Positions 32,209 to 41,408 are shown, numbered from the stretch's first letter. The stretch is 64,000 bases of DNA from Promicromonospora sp049532985 (GCF_049532985.1 NZ_CP186693.1:434001-498000); one strand, 5' to 3'. Translations and numbers: made by a program. The notes: generated by a model not told the origin, from the letters alone.

Positions 32209-34262
32209 CCTGGACCCTCCCGACCCGCACGGGTCAGTACGTCGTGGCCGAGGCCCCGCGCGGGGCCGGGCTGGTCGCCGTCGGCTGGGGACCGGCAGCG
32301 GCCGAGGCCGTGCCGCCCGTGGCGGCGACGTCCTCCTTCGAGGCCGACCTCGACCTGCTCCCGCTGGAGGCCACCGCGCTCGGCACCCGCAACGTGCACG
32401 GCGCCGAGCTGGTGGTCCGCCGTGCGGACGGCGTCCGTGGCGCGCGCCTCGCCCTGACCGGCGAGGTCGTCCTGACCCAGGGCGACGAAGGCGGCACCCA
32501 CCTGGCCTGCCCGCTCGCCGACGAGGCGCTCGGCCTGGCCGTGACCCTGCACCTGCGCACCCACCCCGTGCACGACGTCGTGGAGAAGTGGGCCGAGCTG
32601 CGCAACCACGCCGGGCAGCCGATCGAGCTGCTCCGCGGCTGGGGCGGGGCGTTCACCGTGCCGACGTCGGGCGGGGCGGACGTCGCCCTGCTGGGCGGCG
32701 CGTGGTCACGCGAGCTCACGCCGTTCGCGGCGTCGCTGGGGGCGGGCACGCTGAGCATCGGCAGCCGCCAGGGCATCACGAGCCACACGTACGCGCCGGT
32801 GGTGACCGTGGTCCCCGCCGGGGCCGACGGCGTCCGGTACGGCGTCGCGCTCGCCTGGAGCGGCTCGTGGCGCATGGCGCTCGACGCCGTCCCCTTCGCC
32901 GGTCACGTCCGGGTCTCCGCGGGCCCCGACGACGAGTCCGGCATCCTCACCCTGGCACCCGGCGACGCCCTGACCACCCCGGTCCTCGCGGGAGTCCGGG
33001 TCGAGGGCGACGCCGACGACCTGGCCCAGGCCTGGCACGCCTACCAGGCGACGCTGGCCCGCACCCGGGCCCCCGAGCACCGGCCCGTGGTCTACAACTC
33101 GTGGTTCGCCACCACGTTCGACGTCCGCGTGGAGCACCAGCTCCGCCTCGCCGAGGCCGCCGCCGAGGTGGGCGCCGAGGTCTTCGTGGTGGACGACGGC
33201 TGGTTCCGCGGCCGCACGAGCGACCGCGCCGCACTGGGCGACTGGGAGGCCGACACCGACCGCATCCCCGGTGGCCTCGGCCCGCTGGCCGACGGCGTGA
33301 CGCGGCTCGGCATGCGGTTCGGCCTCTGGGTCGAGCCGGAGGCGGTGAGCCCGGACAGCGACCTGTACCGCGCGCACCCCGACTGGGCGCACCACGTCGC
33401 GGGCCGCCCGCTGGAGACGCTGCGCCACCAGTACGTGCTCAACCTGGGCCTGCCCGAGGTCGAGGAGTGGGTGCTGGGCACGCTGCGCCGCCTGCTGACC
33501 AGCACGGACATCACCTACCTCAAGTGGGACATGAACCGCTCCATCGCCGACGGCGGCCGCACGTCCCCGGCGGGCGACGACTGGTCCTGGCGCCACACCC
33601 ACGCGTACCACCGGATCCTCGACGCCCTGCGCGCCGAGTTCCCGCGTGTGACGGTCGAGGCGTGCGCGGGCGGCGGCGGGCGCATCGACCACGCCGTGCT
33701 CGCCCGGACGGACGTGGTCTGGCCCAGCGACGAGACCGGGCCGCGCGACCGGCTCGCGATCCAGCACGGGTTCCTGGGCGTGCTGCCGGCCTGGACCATG
33801 AGCTCCTGGGTCACCGACCTGCCCGACCTGCTCGACCCCGACCGGGAGAGCGCGCCGGCGAGCCTGGAGTTCCGGTTCGTGGTGGCGATGGCCGGGGTGC
33901 TCGGCATCGGCGCGGACCTGCTGCCCTGGGACGACGCCACCCGCAGGCGAGCGGCGTCGTTCGTCGGGCTGTACCGCGAGATCCGGCCGGTGGTGCACAC
34001 GGGGCTGACCCGGCGGCACGGCGCACCGGCCGACGCCGCGTGCGCGGTCCAGTACACCGGGGAGGACGCCGTGGTCGTGCTGGCCTGGCGCCGCGCCGGG
34101 GACGCCCCGCTCACGGTCCACCTCGGCGACCTCGACCCGGATGCCCGCTACCGCGTGCGGGGCACCGACGAGATCCGCACGGGCAAGGAGCTGGCGACCG
34201 ACGGCCTGGTCGTGCCGTGGACCTGGCGGGACTGCGACGTCGTCGTCCTGGACCGGCTGTGA
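32205..34262 (+). CDS. GH36 alpha-galactosidase, cytoplasmic
   Basis: A 685-residue enzyme that cleaves alpha-galactosyl residues from imported oligosaccharides. The N-terminal beta-sandwich is followed by the catalytic barrel, with VVYNSWFATTFDV, VDDGWFRGR, the nucleophile Asp442 in YLKWDMNRS and the acid/base Asp509 in WPSDETGPRDR. There is no signal peptide, in contrast to the GH27 enzyme, so the locus has one extracellular and one intracellular alpha-galactosidase. The GTG start overlaps the permease stop, and the stop overlaps the next gene. The length is near the family norm of about 700. Confidence 0.94.
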   Translation: MTWTLPTRTGQYVVAEAPRGAGLVAVGWGPAAAEAVPPVAATSSFEADLDLLPLEATALGTRNVHGAELVVRRADGVRGARLALTGEVVLTQGDEGGTHLACPLADEALGLAVTLHLRTHPVHDVVEKWAELRNHAGQPIELLRGWGGAFTVPTSGGADVALLGGAWSRELTPFAASLGAGTLSIGSRQGITSHTYAPVVTVVPAGADGVRYGVALAWSGSWRMALDAVPFAGHVRVSAGPDDESGILTLAPGDALTTPVLAGVRVEGDADDLAQAWHAYQATLARTRAPEHRPVVYNSWFATTFDVRVEHQLRLAEAAAEVGAEVFVVDDGWFRGRTSDRAALGDWEADTDRIPGGLGPLADGVTRLGMRFGLWVEPEAVSPDSDLYRAHPDWAHHVAGRPLETLRHQYVLNLGLPEVEEWVLGTLRRLLTSTDITYLKWDMNRSIADGGRTSPAGDDWSWRHTHAYHRILDALRAEFPRVTVEACAGGGGRIDHAVLARTDVVWPSDETGPRDRLAIQHGFLGVLPAWTMSSWVTDLPDLLDPDRESAPASLEFRFVVAMAGVLGIGADLLPWDDATRRRAASFVGLYREIRPVVHTGLTRRHGAPADAACAVQYTGEDAVVVLAWRRAGDAPLTVHLGDLDPDARYRVRGTDEIRTGKELATDGLVVPWTWRDCDVVVLDRL

Positions 34263-35080
34263 GCGTGCCCGCCGCCCGCCCGCTCACCGTCCGCACGGAC
34301 CCCGCGCTCGGCGGCCGCTGGACCTCGTTGGCGACCCCGGAGCGCGAGTGGCTCTGGCGCAACCCCCGCGTCCCCGCGGCGGACCGGGTCGCGGTGGCGC
34401 CCGGCGACCCGTTCGTGGACGCGGGCGGCGCCGAGGAGTGCTTCCCCACGATCAACGGTCCGAGCGACCACGGCGAGGTCTGGTCGCGGCCCTGGACCAC
34501 CGGCGCGCCGGGCGTGGCACGGGCCCGTGCGGGTGCCCTGACCCTGACCCGCCGGCTCACCACGCACGACGGTGTGGTCCGCGCCGACTACACGGTCGAC
34601 GGCCGGCCCGGTGCCGGCGTGCTGCACGCCGTGCACATGCTCCTCGACGTCGGCCCGGACGCGCGCCTGGAGGTCCCCGGGCGCCCGGACGTGCTCGTGG
34701 TCGAGTGGCCCGAACCGGGTGCCACGACCGCCACGACCTGGCCCGACGGCGGGGGAGTGCCGCTCGACGCCCTGGGGCCCGACGACGGCACCGCCCGGTG
34801 CGCCGTCGTGGCGACCGACCGGGTCGACGTCGTGGACGGCGCCGACCGCCTGAGCCTGCGCTGGGGCACGCCCGGCTCGGCCCCGCTCTCGCTCGTCGTC
34901 TGGCGCAACCTCGGCGGCTGGCCCGAGGGGAGCCCCTACCGCTCGATCGGCGTCGAGCCGCTGCTGGGCGCGGAGACGAATCTCGACCGCGCAGGGCGCG
35001 ACAGGTCGGCTCGTCTGGACGGGCGCGGCCGGCTGGCGTGGTGGCTGGAGGCCACGGCGTCGCGCCCCGTCACGGCGTGA
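34259..35080 (+). CDS. Galactose mutarotase-like protein
   Basis: A 273-residue protein of the mutarotase-like beta-sandwich superfamily. Sequence cues are the N-terminal DPALGGRWTSLATPEREWLWRNP, GGAEECFPTINGPSDHGEVWSRPW and the C-terminal YRSIGVEPLLGAETNL, which parallel aldose 1-epimerases. Coupled to GH36 by a GTGA overlap, it would interconvert the galactose anomers released by hydrolysis, or epimerise a related sugar. The exact catalytic His/Glu pair is not certain by eye. Its 3-prime end overlaps the convergent DeoR gene by 11 bp. Confidence 0.75.
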   Translation: MSVPAARPLTVRTDPALGGRWTSLATPEREWLWRNPRVPAADRVAVAPGDPFVDAGGAEECFPTINGPSDHGEVWSRPWTTGAPGVARARAGALTLTRRLTTHDGVVRADYTVDGRPGAGVLHAVHMLLDVGPDARLEVPGRPDVLVVEWPEPGATTATTWPDGGGVPLDALGPDDGTARCAVVATDRVDVVDGADRLSLRWGTPGSAPLSLVVWRNLGGWPEGSPYRSIGVEPLLGAETNLDRAGRDRSARLDGRGRLAWWLEATASRPVTA

Positions 35081-35882
35081 GGATCTCCACCCCGCTCGCC
35101 GTGAGTGCGTCGGCGATGTCGTCCGGCGGCCGGGTGTCGCAGACGAAGTAGTCGGCGCGGCCGAGCTCCGCGACCGTGGCGAACAGCCGTCGCCCGAGCT
35201 TGGTCGAGTCGGCGAGGACGGCGACCTGGCTCGCATGGTCCATCATGGACGCCATCATCGCGGCGTCTCCGAGGTTGCTCGTCGAGTACCCCGTGGCCGA
35301 CACGGCGCCCACCGCGATCAGGGCGAGGTCGGCCTGCACGGCGATCTGCTCGCCCTTGCCGTCGACCTGGAAGCTCACGGGGCCCGTGGTCGTCTGCGTG
35401 ATCGACCGCACCGACCCGCCGAACACGTACAGGTCGCGGTACGCCTCCGGCGGGGTCTCCGCGGGTATCCGGAGGTTGTTGGTAGCGATCGTCAGGTCAC
35501 GGTGGTTGCGCAGGTTGCGGGCGACCGCCAGGTTCGTGGTGCCGCCGTTGAGCATCACCACCGACCCGTCCGAGACGATCTCCACCGCACGACGCGCGAT
35601 CGCCTCCTTCTCCTCGACCTGCATGCGCAGCCGGACATCGAGACCGCTGTCCTTCGGCGCCGTGGACGACACGCTCACCGCTCCGCCGTGGGTGCGGATC
35701 AGCAGACCTTCGGTGTCCAGCTGGTCGAGGTCGCGGCGCACGGTGTCGATCGACACGTCGAAGCGCTCGGCGAGCTGCGCGACGGTGACCTGGCCGTGCC
35801 GGCCGACGTACTCGGCGAGTGCGGCGCGCCGCCCGGCGGGCAGCTGACGTGCCCGCTCTCCTCCGTCGTCGCTGGTGCTCAT
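35070..35882 (-). CDS. DeoR-family transcriptional regulator
   Basis: A 270-residue sugar-phosphate-sensing repressor. The N-terminal HTH reads QVTVAQLAERFDVSIDTVRRDLDQLDTEGLLIRTHGGA, and the DeoRC sensor domain includes MLNGGTTNLAVARNL and ADYFVCDTRPPDDI. The ATG at 35882 gives MSTSDDGGERAR. A -10-like TATGCT (35900-35895) and the dyad AGAATTTCT lie directly before the start, implying a very short leader and autoregulation. It is divergent from the importer operon at 36.1 kb, and the same 10-bp word recurs before the isomerase gene at 41.4 kb. The effector is probably a phosphorylated intermediate of the pathway. Confidence 0.9.
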   Translation of the reverse strand: MSTSDDGGERARQLPAGRRAALAEYVGRHGQVTVAQLAERFDVSIDTVRRDLDQLDTEGLLIRTHGGAVSVSSTAPKDSGLDVRLRMQVEEKEAIARRAVEIVSDGSVVMLNGGTTNLAVARNLRNHRDLTIATNNLRIPAETPPEAYRDLYVFGGSVRSITQTTTGPVSFQVDGKGEQIAVQADLALIAVGAVSATGYSTSNLGDAAMMASMMDHASQVAVLADSTKLGRRLFATVAELGRADYFVCDTRPPDDIADALTASGVEILTP

Positions 35883-35884
35883 GC

Positions 35885-35894
35885 AAGAATTTCT
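35885..35894. promoter_or_regulatory. DeoR operator copy 1
   Basis: AAGAATTTCT, containing the dyad AGAA-T-TTCT, lies 2 bases upstream of the deoR start codon, between its -10-like box and its ATG. An identical 10-mer is at 41368-41377. AT-rich words like this are rare in this sequence, so the exact repeat is notable. Confidence 0.6.
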
Positions 35895-36011
35895 AGCATA
35901 TGACGGCATCCCGAAGCGACCTAGGACGCAGGAAACAGCACCGTCGGAGGTGGGTGAAAATGCTGTACCTGGGCCGCTCTCTACCGAGAAGAGGCTGATG
36001 CGCGCCGGGGC

Positions 36012-36040
36012 TTGACCTTCACTTCTGCGAGGTCTACTGT
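36012..36040 (+). promoter_or_regulatory. Promoter of the DeoR-locus importer operon
   Basis: TTGACC (36012-36017), a 17-base spacer and TACTGT (36035-36040) precede the receptor gene by 64 bp. AGAGGAG (36093-36099) is the ribosome site. The predicted 60-base leader is A-rich compared with the rest of the window. Confidence 0.6.
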
Positions 36041-36104
36041 CGAAAAAGCAGCAGGAACGCGCAAAGAACAGCGCAGAACTGCACGGACCAGAAAGAGGAG
36101 TGAG

Positions 36105-37397
36105 ATGAGCAACGAAGCTCAAGTCAGGCGACGCGTCGTCCGGGTCGCGGGTGCCAGCGCCGCCGCCTTCGGCCTGCTCGCCGCCGCCGGGTGCGGTACC
36201 GGCGGGAGCGGTGGCGACTCCGGCGGCGACGTCACGATCGAGTTCGCCCAGTGGTGGGAGCCCGAGCTGCCCGATGGCGAGTTCCGGGCACTGATGGACG
36301 AGTTCGAGCAGCAGAACCCCGGCATCACGGTCGAGCTGATCAGCGGTCCGTACGCCGCCACCAAGGAGCAGCTCTTCGCCGGTGCTGCCTCCGGCACGAT
36401 GCCCGACGTCGTCGGCCTCGACGGGGCCTGGGTCAGCGACTTCGCGTCGCAGGGCGTGATCACGGACCTGACCGCACTCATGGACGAGGCCGGGTACGAC
36501 GACAGCGAGCTGGCCAGCCAGGTCCAGGTCGACGGGTCCACCTACATGATCCCCGTCGTCAACTTCGTCTACCCCATGTTCACGAACGACACCCTCCTGG
36601 CGGACGCCGGGGTGGACGCCCCGCCGACGAACCGCACGGAGTTCGCCGACGCCGCAGCGGCGGTCACCGCGCTCGGCGACGACACGAGCGGCTGGATCCT
36701 CCCGCTCTCGCTCGAGACCCCCAACGGTGTCCAGAACGACGTCATGTCGTGGACCTGGGCCTCCGGCGGCACGATGCTCGCTGACGGGCAGCCCGACGTC
36801 ACGAACGACGACGTCAGGTCGACGGTCGAGTACGTGCAGGGCCTGTGGGACGACGGCGTGATCGCTCCCGGCTCGTTCACGATGAAGGAACAGGACAAGG
36901 TCGAGGAGTTCACCAACGGCCGCGTCGGCATGATGATCGACTCGCTGGCGCACATCAACCTGATCCGCGACGCCAATCCTGACCTCGAGTTCTCGGTCTC
37001 GGCGATCCCCGCCGAGGACGGCTACGAGGGTGAGCGCGGTATCCCGTACGCGTCCTGGGGCATCGGGGTCGCCGAGAGCTCGGAGCACCCGGAAGAGGCC
37101 TTCAAGCTGGTCGAGTTCCTGATGAGCCAGGAGACCAATTCCGAGCTGTCCTCGATCGCGAACGCCTTCCCGGGCAACAAGAACTCGACGCCCGACTTCG
37201 TGGCCGACGACGAGCTCTTCGCTGACGCGTTCGAGATCTACAAGGCGGGCTACCCCGCCAACGAGTTCACGGGACTGCCCGTCGCCGAGCAGCTCATGCG
37301 TCTGTTCGGTGAGCAGCTCCAGGTGCTCCTGGACGGCGGCCAGACGGTCGACGAGACGCTGGACAAGACACAGGCGGCCTGGGAAGCGGAGTTCTAG
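36105..37397 (+). CDS. Sugar ABC transporter substrate-binding lipoprotein (DeoR locus)
   Basis: A 430-residue receptor. The arginine-rich N-terminus VRRRVVRVAG and hydrophobic stretch end in the lipobox AAAGC, with Cys at residue 30. The body is a family 1 solute-binding protein (IEFAQWWEPELPDGEFRALMDEFEQQNPGI, then GTMPDVVGLDGAWVSDFASQGV). AGAGGAG five bases upstream of the ATG supports the start. It heads an operon with two permeases, an aldolase and a kinase, and a perfect 13-bp hairpin separates it from the permeases. The ligand is unidentified; the downstream enzymes point to a ketose or sugar alcohol. Confidence 0.9.
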   Translation: MSNEAQVRRRVVRVAGASAAAFGLLAAAGCGTGGSGGDSGGDVTIEFAQWWEPELPDGEFRALMDEFEQQNPGITVELISGPYAATKEQLFAGAASGTMPDVVGLDGAWVSDFASQGVITDLTALMDEAGYDDSELASQVQVDGSTYMIPVVNFVYPMFTNDTLLADAGVDAPPTNRTEFADAAAAVTALGDDTSGWILPLSLETPNGVQNDVMSWTWASGGTMLADGQPDVTNDDVRSTVEYVQGLWDDGVIAPGSFTMKEQDKVEEFTNGRVGMMIDSLAHINLIRDANPDLEFSVSAIPAEDGYEGERGIPYASWGIGVAESSEHPEEAFKLVEFLMSQETNSELSSIANAFPGNKNSTPDFVADDELFADAFEIYKAGYPANEFTGLPVAEQLMRLFGEQLQVLLDGGQTVDETLDKTQAAWEAEF

Positions 37398-37412
37398 GTG
37401 CCGACGATCTCA

Positions 37413-37444
37413 TGCCGTGCCGCGGCATCGACCGCGGCACGGCA
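37413..37444 (+). other. Perfect 13-bp hairpin between receptor and permease genes
   Basis: TGCCGTGCCGCGG pairs perfectly with CCGCGGCACGGCA around a 6-base loop (37426-37431), 15 bases after the receptor stop and 24 before the permease start. Such elements often stabilise the upstream receptor mRNA or partly terminate, giving more receptor than permease. Confidence 0.6.
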
Positions 37445-37468
37445 CCGCACAGGAGGAGCAGCGAGAAG

Positions 37469-38389
37469 ATGCAAGACGTGATCGTCGCGCCCGCCCCGCC
37501 GGACGCACCCACCGAGCCACCCCGCAGGCGTAGGCCGTTGGGCCGGACGGTCGAGCCGTACGGCTTCCTGGTACCGACCCTCGCCCTCATGTTCGTGCTG
37601 ATGATCATCCCGGTCGTCCTCGTCGTGGGCTACTCGGTCATGGACAACGTGATCCTGAACGCGACCCCGGAGTTCGTCGGCCTCGACAACTTCGTCACGG
37701 TCCTCACCGACGGCGCGTTCCTGACCGCGACCGGGAACACCCTCTTCTTCACGGTGGTCAGCGTCGCGGCGCACCTCCTGATCGGCCTCTGCTTCGCGAT
37801 GCTGCTCAACAGCCCGCTCATCGGCAGCGTCCCACGCGCGGTCTTCCGCGCCCTGTACATCCTGCCGTGGCTGTTCACGGCAGCAGTGATCGCGGTGCTG
37901 TGGCGGATGCTGCTCGCGCCCAACGGTGTCATCAACTACCTGCTGAGCACCGATGTCGAGTGGCTGGCCTCGCCGGCCCTCGCGCTCGGCACGGTCACGT
38001 TCATCAACATCTGGGCCGGCTACCCGTTCTTCATGGTGAGTCTGCTCGCGGGCCTCCAGGGTGTTCCGGCCCAGCTCCACGAGGCGGCGACGGTGGACGG
38101 CGCGAACGCCTGGCAGCGGTTCTGGAACGTGACGATCCCTCAGCTCAGGCCGATCATCATCAGCCTGACGCTGCTGGACCTCATCTGGACCTCGCAGCAG
38201 TTCGCGCTGATCTGGATGACGACCGGCGGCGGTCCCGTCAACGTGACCGAGATGCTCAGCACCTACACCTACAAGCTGGCGTTCAGCCGCTACGAGTTCT
38301 CGCTCGCCTCGACGAGCGCGGTGCTGGTGCTGCTCATGTCGATGGTGCTCGCGTTCTTCTACGTGCGTCACCAGAAGGCGGAGGACTGA
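37469..38389 (+). CDS. Sugar ABC transporter permease (DeoR locus)
   Basis: A 306-residue permease. The Pro/Arg-rich N-terminal tail is cytoplasmic, then come six membrane segments (VEPYGFLVPTLALMFVLMII at the first). EAA loop: EAATVDGANAWQRFWNVTIPQL. The C-terminus SMVLAFFYVRHQKAED is typical of the MalF-like half. AGGAGGAGC upstream marks the ribosome site. It is followed after two bases by its partner permease. Confidence 0.92.
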   Translation: MQDVIVAPAPPDAPTEPPRRRRPLGRTVEPYGFLVPTLALMFVLMIIPVVLVVGYSVMDNVILNATPEFVGLDNFVTVLTDGAFLTATGNTLFFTVVSVAAHLLIGLCFAMLLNSPLIGSVPRAVFRALYILPWLFTAAVIAVLWRMLLAPNGVINYLLSTDVEWLASPALALGTVTFINIWAGYPFFMVSLLAGLQGVPAQLHEAATVDGANAWQRFWNVTIPQLRPIIISLTLLDLIWTSQQFALIWMTTGGGPVNVTEMLSTYTYKLAFSRYEFSLASTSAVLVLLMSMVLAFFYVRHQKAED

Positions 38390-38391
38390 TC

Positions 38392-39240
38392 ATGACCATG
38401 TCCGGGACAGCACGCCGGCGCTCTCGCCAGCGGGTCGGCGTCATCATCGGTCTCGTGCTCGGGGCGATCTTCGCCGCGGCACCCGTACTGTGGATGCTCG
38501 CGAGCTCGTTCAAGTCCAACACCGAGATCTTCGAGCTCCCGCCCCGCCTGATCACCGGCAGCTTCTCCTTCGACGCCTACGCCGCGATCTTCGGCGACCC
38601 CGAGAAGGTGCGCTTCTTCGTCAACAGCTATGTGGTGTCGATCTCGGTCACCGTGCTGACGCTGCTGGTGGCGATCCACGCCGCCTACGCGTTCAGCCGG
38701 TTCGACTTCCCCGGCAAGCGGGTCATCAACATGGTGATCGTCAGCGTGCAGGCGGTCCCGCCGATCACGCTGCTGATCCCGTACTTCGGGCTCATGGTCG
38801 CGCTCGGCCTCTACAACACGTATCCCGGGCTGATCCTCACGTACATGGTCTTCACGCTCCCGTACGCGATCGTCATGATGACCGGCTATCTCAACACGCT
38901 TCCCAAGGAGCTCGACGAGGCCGTCCGGATGGACGGCGCCGGGTCGTTGACCGCGCTCTGGCGCGTGCTCGTCCCGGTCTCGGTGCCCGGCATCGTGTCG
39001 GTCGGTGTCTACACGTTCATGATCGCGTGGAACGAGTACCTCTTCGCGCTCACACTGACCCGCACCCAGGACATGCGCACGGTCCCGATCGGCATCCAGC
39101 TCCTCATGGGACAGCACTCGTACGAGTGGAACGAGCTCATGGCGATGAGCATCCTCGGATCCGTCCCGGTGCTCGTCCTCTTCCTCTTCTTCCAGCGCTT
39201 CTTCATCAGCGGACTCACGTCCGGTTCGGTGAAGAGCTGA
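38392..39240 (+). CDS. Sugar ABC transporter permease (DeoR locus)
   Basis: A 282-residue MalG-type permease with six membrane segments. EAA loop: EAVRMDGAGSLTALWRVLVPVS. The ending FISGLTSGSVKS is standard for this half-transporter. Two ATGs (38392 and 38398) could serve as the start; the first gives MTMSGTARRRS. It is followed 42 bp later by the aldolase gene. As elsewhere in the window, no ATPase accompanies it. Confidence 0.92.
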   Translation: MTMSGTARRRSRQRVGVIIGLVLGAIFAAAPVLWMLASSFKSNTEIFELPPRLITGSFSFDAYAAIFGDPEKVRFFVNSYVVSISVTVLTLLVAIHAAYAFSRFDFPGKRVINMVIVSVQAVPPITLLIPYFGLMVALGLYNTYPGLILTYMVFTLPYAIVMMTGYLNTLPKELDEAVRMDGAGSLTALWRVLVPVSVPGIVSVGVYTFMIAWNEYLFALTLTRTQDMRTVPIGIQLLMGQHSYEWNELMAMSILGSVPVLVLFLFFQRFFISGLTSGSVKS

Positions 39241-39282
39241 CTGCCCGACCTACCACCGCACACAAGCATCGGAGAACACACA

Positions 39283-40146
39283 GTGCTCATCAACGGCAAA
39301 GCCCTGCTCGACGTCGCCAACGCGAACAGCTTCGCGGTCCCGGCGTTCAACATCAGCGACTGGGCCATGTTCACCGGCATCATGGACGTGAGCGAGGAGC
39401 TCGAGGCTCCCGTCATCATCGCGATCCACCCCGACGAGGTGAGCCATGTGACGACGGACCTCATCCAGGCCATCCGCGCCCGTGCGCACCGCTCGTCGGT
39501 GCCCGTCGTCATCCACTGGGACCACGGCGGTACCTACGAGCAGATGCTGGTCGCGATCCGGGCCGGGTTCACGTCGGTGATGATCGACGCCTCGCTGCTG
39601 CCGTTCGAGGAGAACGTGGCGCTGACCAGGAAGGTCGTCGACACCGCGCACGTCGTGGACGTCTCGGTCGAGGGCGAGCTCGGCACGATCGGCGCCAATG
39701 ACAGCTACGGCGAGGCGGGTGCCGCCGAGATCGCCTACACCGACCCCGCGGACGCCCTGCGCTTCGTGCAGGAGACCGGCGTCGACAGCCTCGCCGTGGC
39801 GATCGGCACGTCGCACGGGCTCTACCCGGCACAGAAGAGCCCCGAGCTCAAGCTCGACCTGCTGCGTGAGATCAAGGGCCTCGTCGGCATCCCCCTGGTG
39901 CTGCACGGCGGCTCGTCGAACCCTGACGAGGAGATCGGCCAGTCGGTCAAGCTCGGCGTCAACAAGATCAACATCTCGAGCGACATCAAGGTCGCCTACC
40001 ACGAGCGCCTGCGCGAGGTGCTCGGTACCGACCGCAAGCTTCGTGAGCCCAACGTGATCCAGCCCGGGCCCATCGCCGCCCTGAAGGTCACCGCCGCCCA
40101 GAAGATCCACCTCTTCGACGCCGCGGGCAAGGCCGCGCTCTACTGA
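39283..40146 (+). CDS. Class II (zinc) ketose-bisphosphate aldolase
   Basis: A 287-residue aldolase of the FbaA/GatY/KbaY/IolJ class that splits a ketose bisphosphate, or a deoxy variant, into DHAP and an aldehyde. Zinc and catalytic motifs are present: VIHWDHGG with the catalytic Asp and a zinc His, EGELGTIG, IGTSHGLYPA and LHGGSSNPDEEI. The GTG start is preceded by GGAG. Placement between an importer and a kinase indicates a dedicated catabolic aldolase and not the glycolytic one. Tagatose-bisphosphate, fructose-bisphosphate and 2-deoxy-5-keto-gluconate-6-phosphate are all possible substrates. Confidence 0.9.
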   Translation: MLINGKALLDVANANSFAVPAFNISDWAMFTGIMDVSEELEAPVIIAIHPDEVSHVTTDLIQAIRARAHRSSVPVVIHWDHGGTYEQMLVAIRAGFTSVMIDASLLPFEENVALTRKVVDTAHVVDVSVEGELGTIGANDSYGEAGAAEIAYTDPADALRFVQETGVDSLAVAIGTSHGLYPAQKSPELKLDLLREIKGLVGIPLVLHGGSSNPDEEIGQSVKLGVNKINISSDIKVAYHERLREVLGTDRKLREPNVIQPGPIAALKVTAAQKIHLFDAAGKAALY

Positions 40147-40157
40147 GAGAGTCGTTC

Positions 40158-41369
40158 ATGCGTACCTCGATGGTGCTGGGGCTCGGCGGGACGGTCGACT
40201 ACGAGCTCACCTGGGACTCCCGCCTGCTCGAGTCGATCGCGGCCGAGCAGGGGATCGCGGCCGGTGAGCTGGATCCCGCGATCCCCGTGGTCGACGAGCG
40301 CAGCCTGGTCGTCTCGATCCTCGGCTACCTGCGCGACGGCGTCGGCGGGGAGCGGTTCGTCGCGAGTCCCGAGATCCTCGACGCGTTCGCCGCCCGGTTC
40401 GATACCCGGATCACGCTGGGCGGCACCTGCGTGCGTGCGGCGATCGCCATGCGCTCGCTCGGCGTCGACTCGCTCGTGCATCTGGTCAGCATCGACGACC
40501 ACGTGCGCCGGCTGCTGCCCGACGGCGTCTCGTACGTGTGCAGCGCCGACGAGGACTCGACCGACCCGCACCTGATCGTGCAGTACCCGGCGGGTGCGAG
40601 GATCCGGGTGGGGGACACCGAGATCGTCACCGAGCACCCGAACCGCCTGATCTACGTCAACGACGAGCCCAACCGGGAGCTCGTGCTGAGCGACGAGCTC
40701 GACACGCTCGTGCCGCAGGCCCGGGTCTTCCTCGTGTCGGGGTTCAACACGATCCAGGACGAGGCGCTGCTCGAGGACCGCCTCCGGCACACCGAGCGGC
40801 TGCTCGGCACGCTCCCGGCCGGCGGCGTCTCGATCTTCGAGGACGCCGGTTACCACGAGCCGGCGTTCAGCCGCCGCGTACGCGAGGTGATGGCCCCTGC
40901 CGTCAGCGTGTACTCGCTCAACGAGGACGAGCTGTTCGCCTACCTCGGCCACCGCTTCGACCTCCTGGACGTGGACGCGGTCGAGGGAGCGCTGCACGAC
41001 ATCAGGGCACTGATCCCGGCGCGCAGCCTCGTCATCCACACGAAGTACTGGGCGCTGGCGCTGGGTGAACGCGCCCAGGAGCTCGCCGAGGCGGTCCGCG
41101 GCGGCATCCTGATGGCGAGCACGCGGTATCTCGTGGGCGACGGCCAGACGGCCGAGGACTACGCCCGCACCGCCGCGATGGAACCCCCGGTGCGTGGCGT
41201 GGCCTTCGCCGGCGAGCTCGAGCGCCGGTTCGGCACGTGGCTCGCCTGCCGGCCGGCTCTCGTCCTGACGACGCGGACCCCGACGACGATCGGACTTGGC
41301 GACGCCTTCGTCGGCGGCTTCATCGCGGCCCTCGCCAGGAACCGGGTGGCGAAAACTCTTCCAGTGTAA
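40158..41369 (+). CDS. ADP-dependent-type phosphofructokinase/glucokinase-family kinase
   Basis: A 403-residue ribokinase-fold enzyme. The C-terminal catalytic motif TIGLGDAFVGGF corresponds to the anion-hole GXGD of this superfamily. The N-terminal GLGGTVDYEL, LGGTCVRAAIAMRSLGV and LVSGFNTIQDE, together with its length, fit the ADP_PFK_GK group better than the ordinary PfkB group of about 310 residues. That places it as a sugar or sugar-phosphate kinase, possibly using ADP. It starts 11 bp after the aldolase, so phosphorylation followed by aldol cleavage is the likely sequence of reactions. Phosphate donor and substrate are not determinable here. Confidence 0.75.
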   Translation: MRTSMVLGLGGTVDYELTWDSRLLESIAAEQGIAAGELDPAIPVVDERSLVVSILGYLRDGVGGERFVASPEILDAFAARFDTRITLGGTCVRAAIAMRSLGVDSLVHLVSIDDHVRRLLPDGVSYVCSADEDSTDPHLIVQYPAGARIRVGDTEIVTEHPNRLIYVNDEPNRELVLSDELDTLVPQARVFLVSGFNTIQDEALLEDRLRHTERLLGTLPAGGVSIFEDAGYHEPAFSRRVREVMAPAVSVYSLNEDELFAYLGHRFDLLDVDAVEGALHDIRALIPARSLVIHTKYWALALGERAQELAEAVRGGILMASTRYLVGDGQTAEDYARTAAMEPPVRGVAFAGELERRFGTWLACRPALVLTTRTPTTIGLGDAFVGGFIAALARNRVAKTLPV

Positions 41370-41377
41370 GAATTTCT
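41368..41377. promoter_or_regulatory. DeoR operator copy 2
   Basis: AAGAATTTCT identical to the site at deoR. It overlaps the kinase stop codon and lies about 95 bp before the isomerase start. It suggests that the isomerase-dehydrogenase pair has its own DeoR-controlled promoter. Confidence 0.6.
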
Positions 41378-41408
41378 GGGTACGGTCGTCCTGCGGCGCT
41401 GTGGGCGC

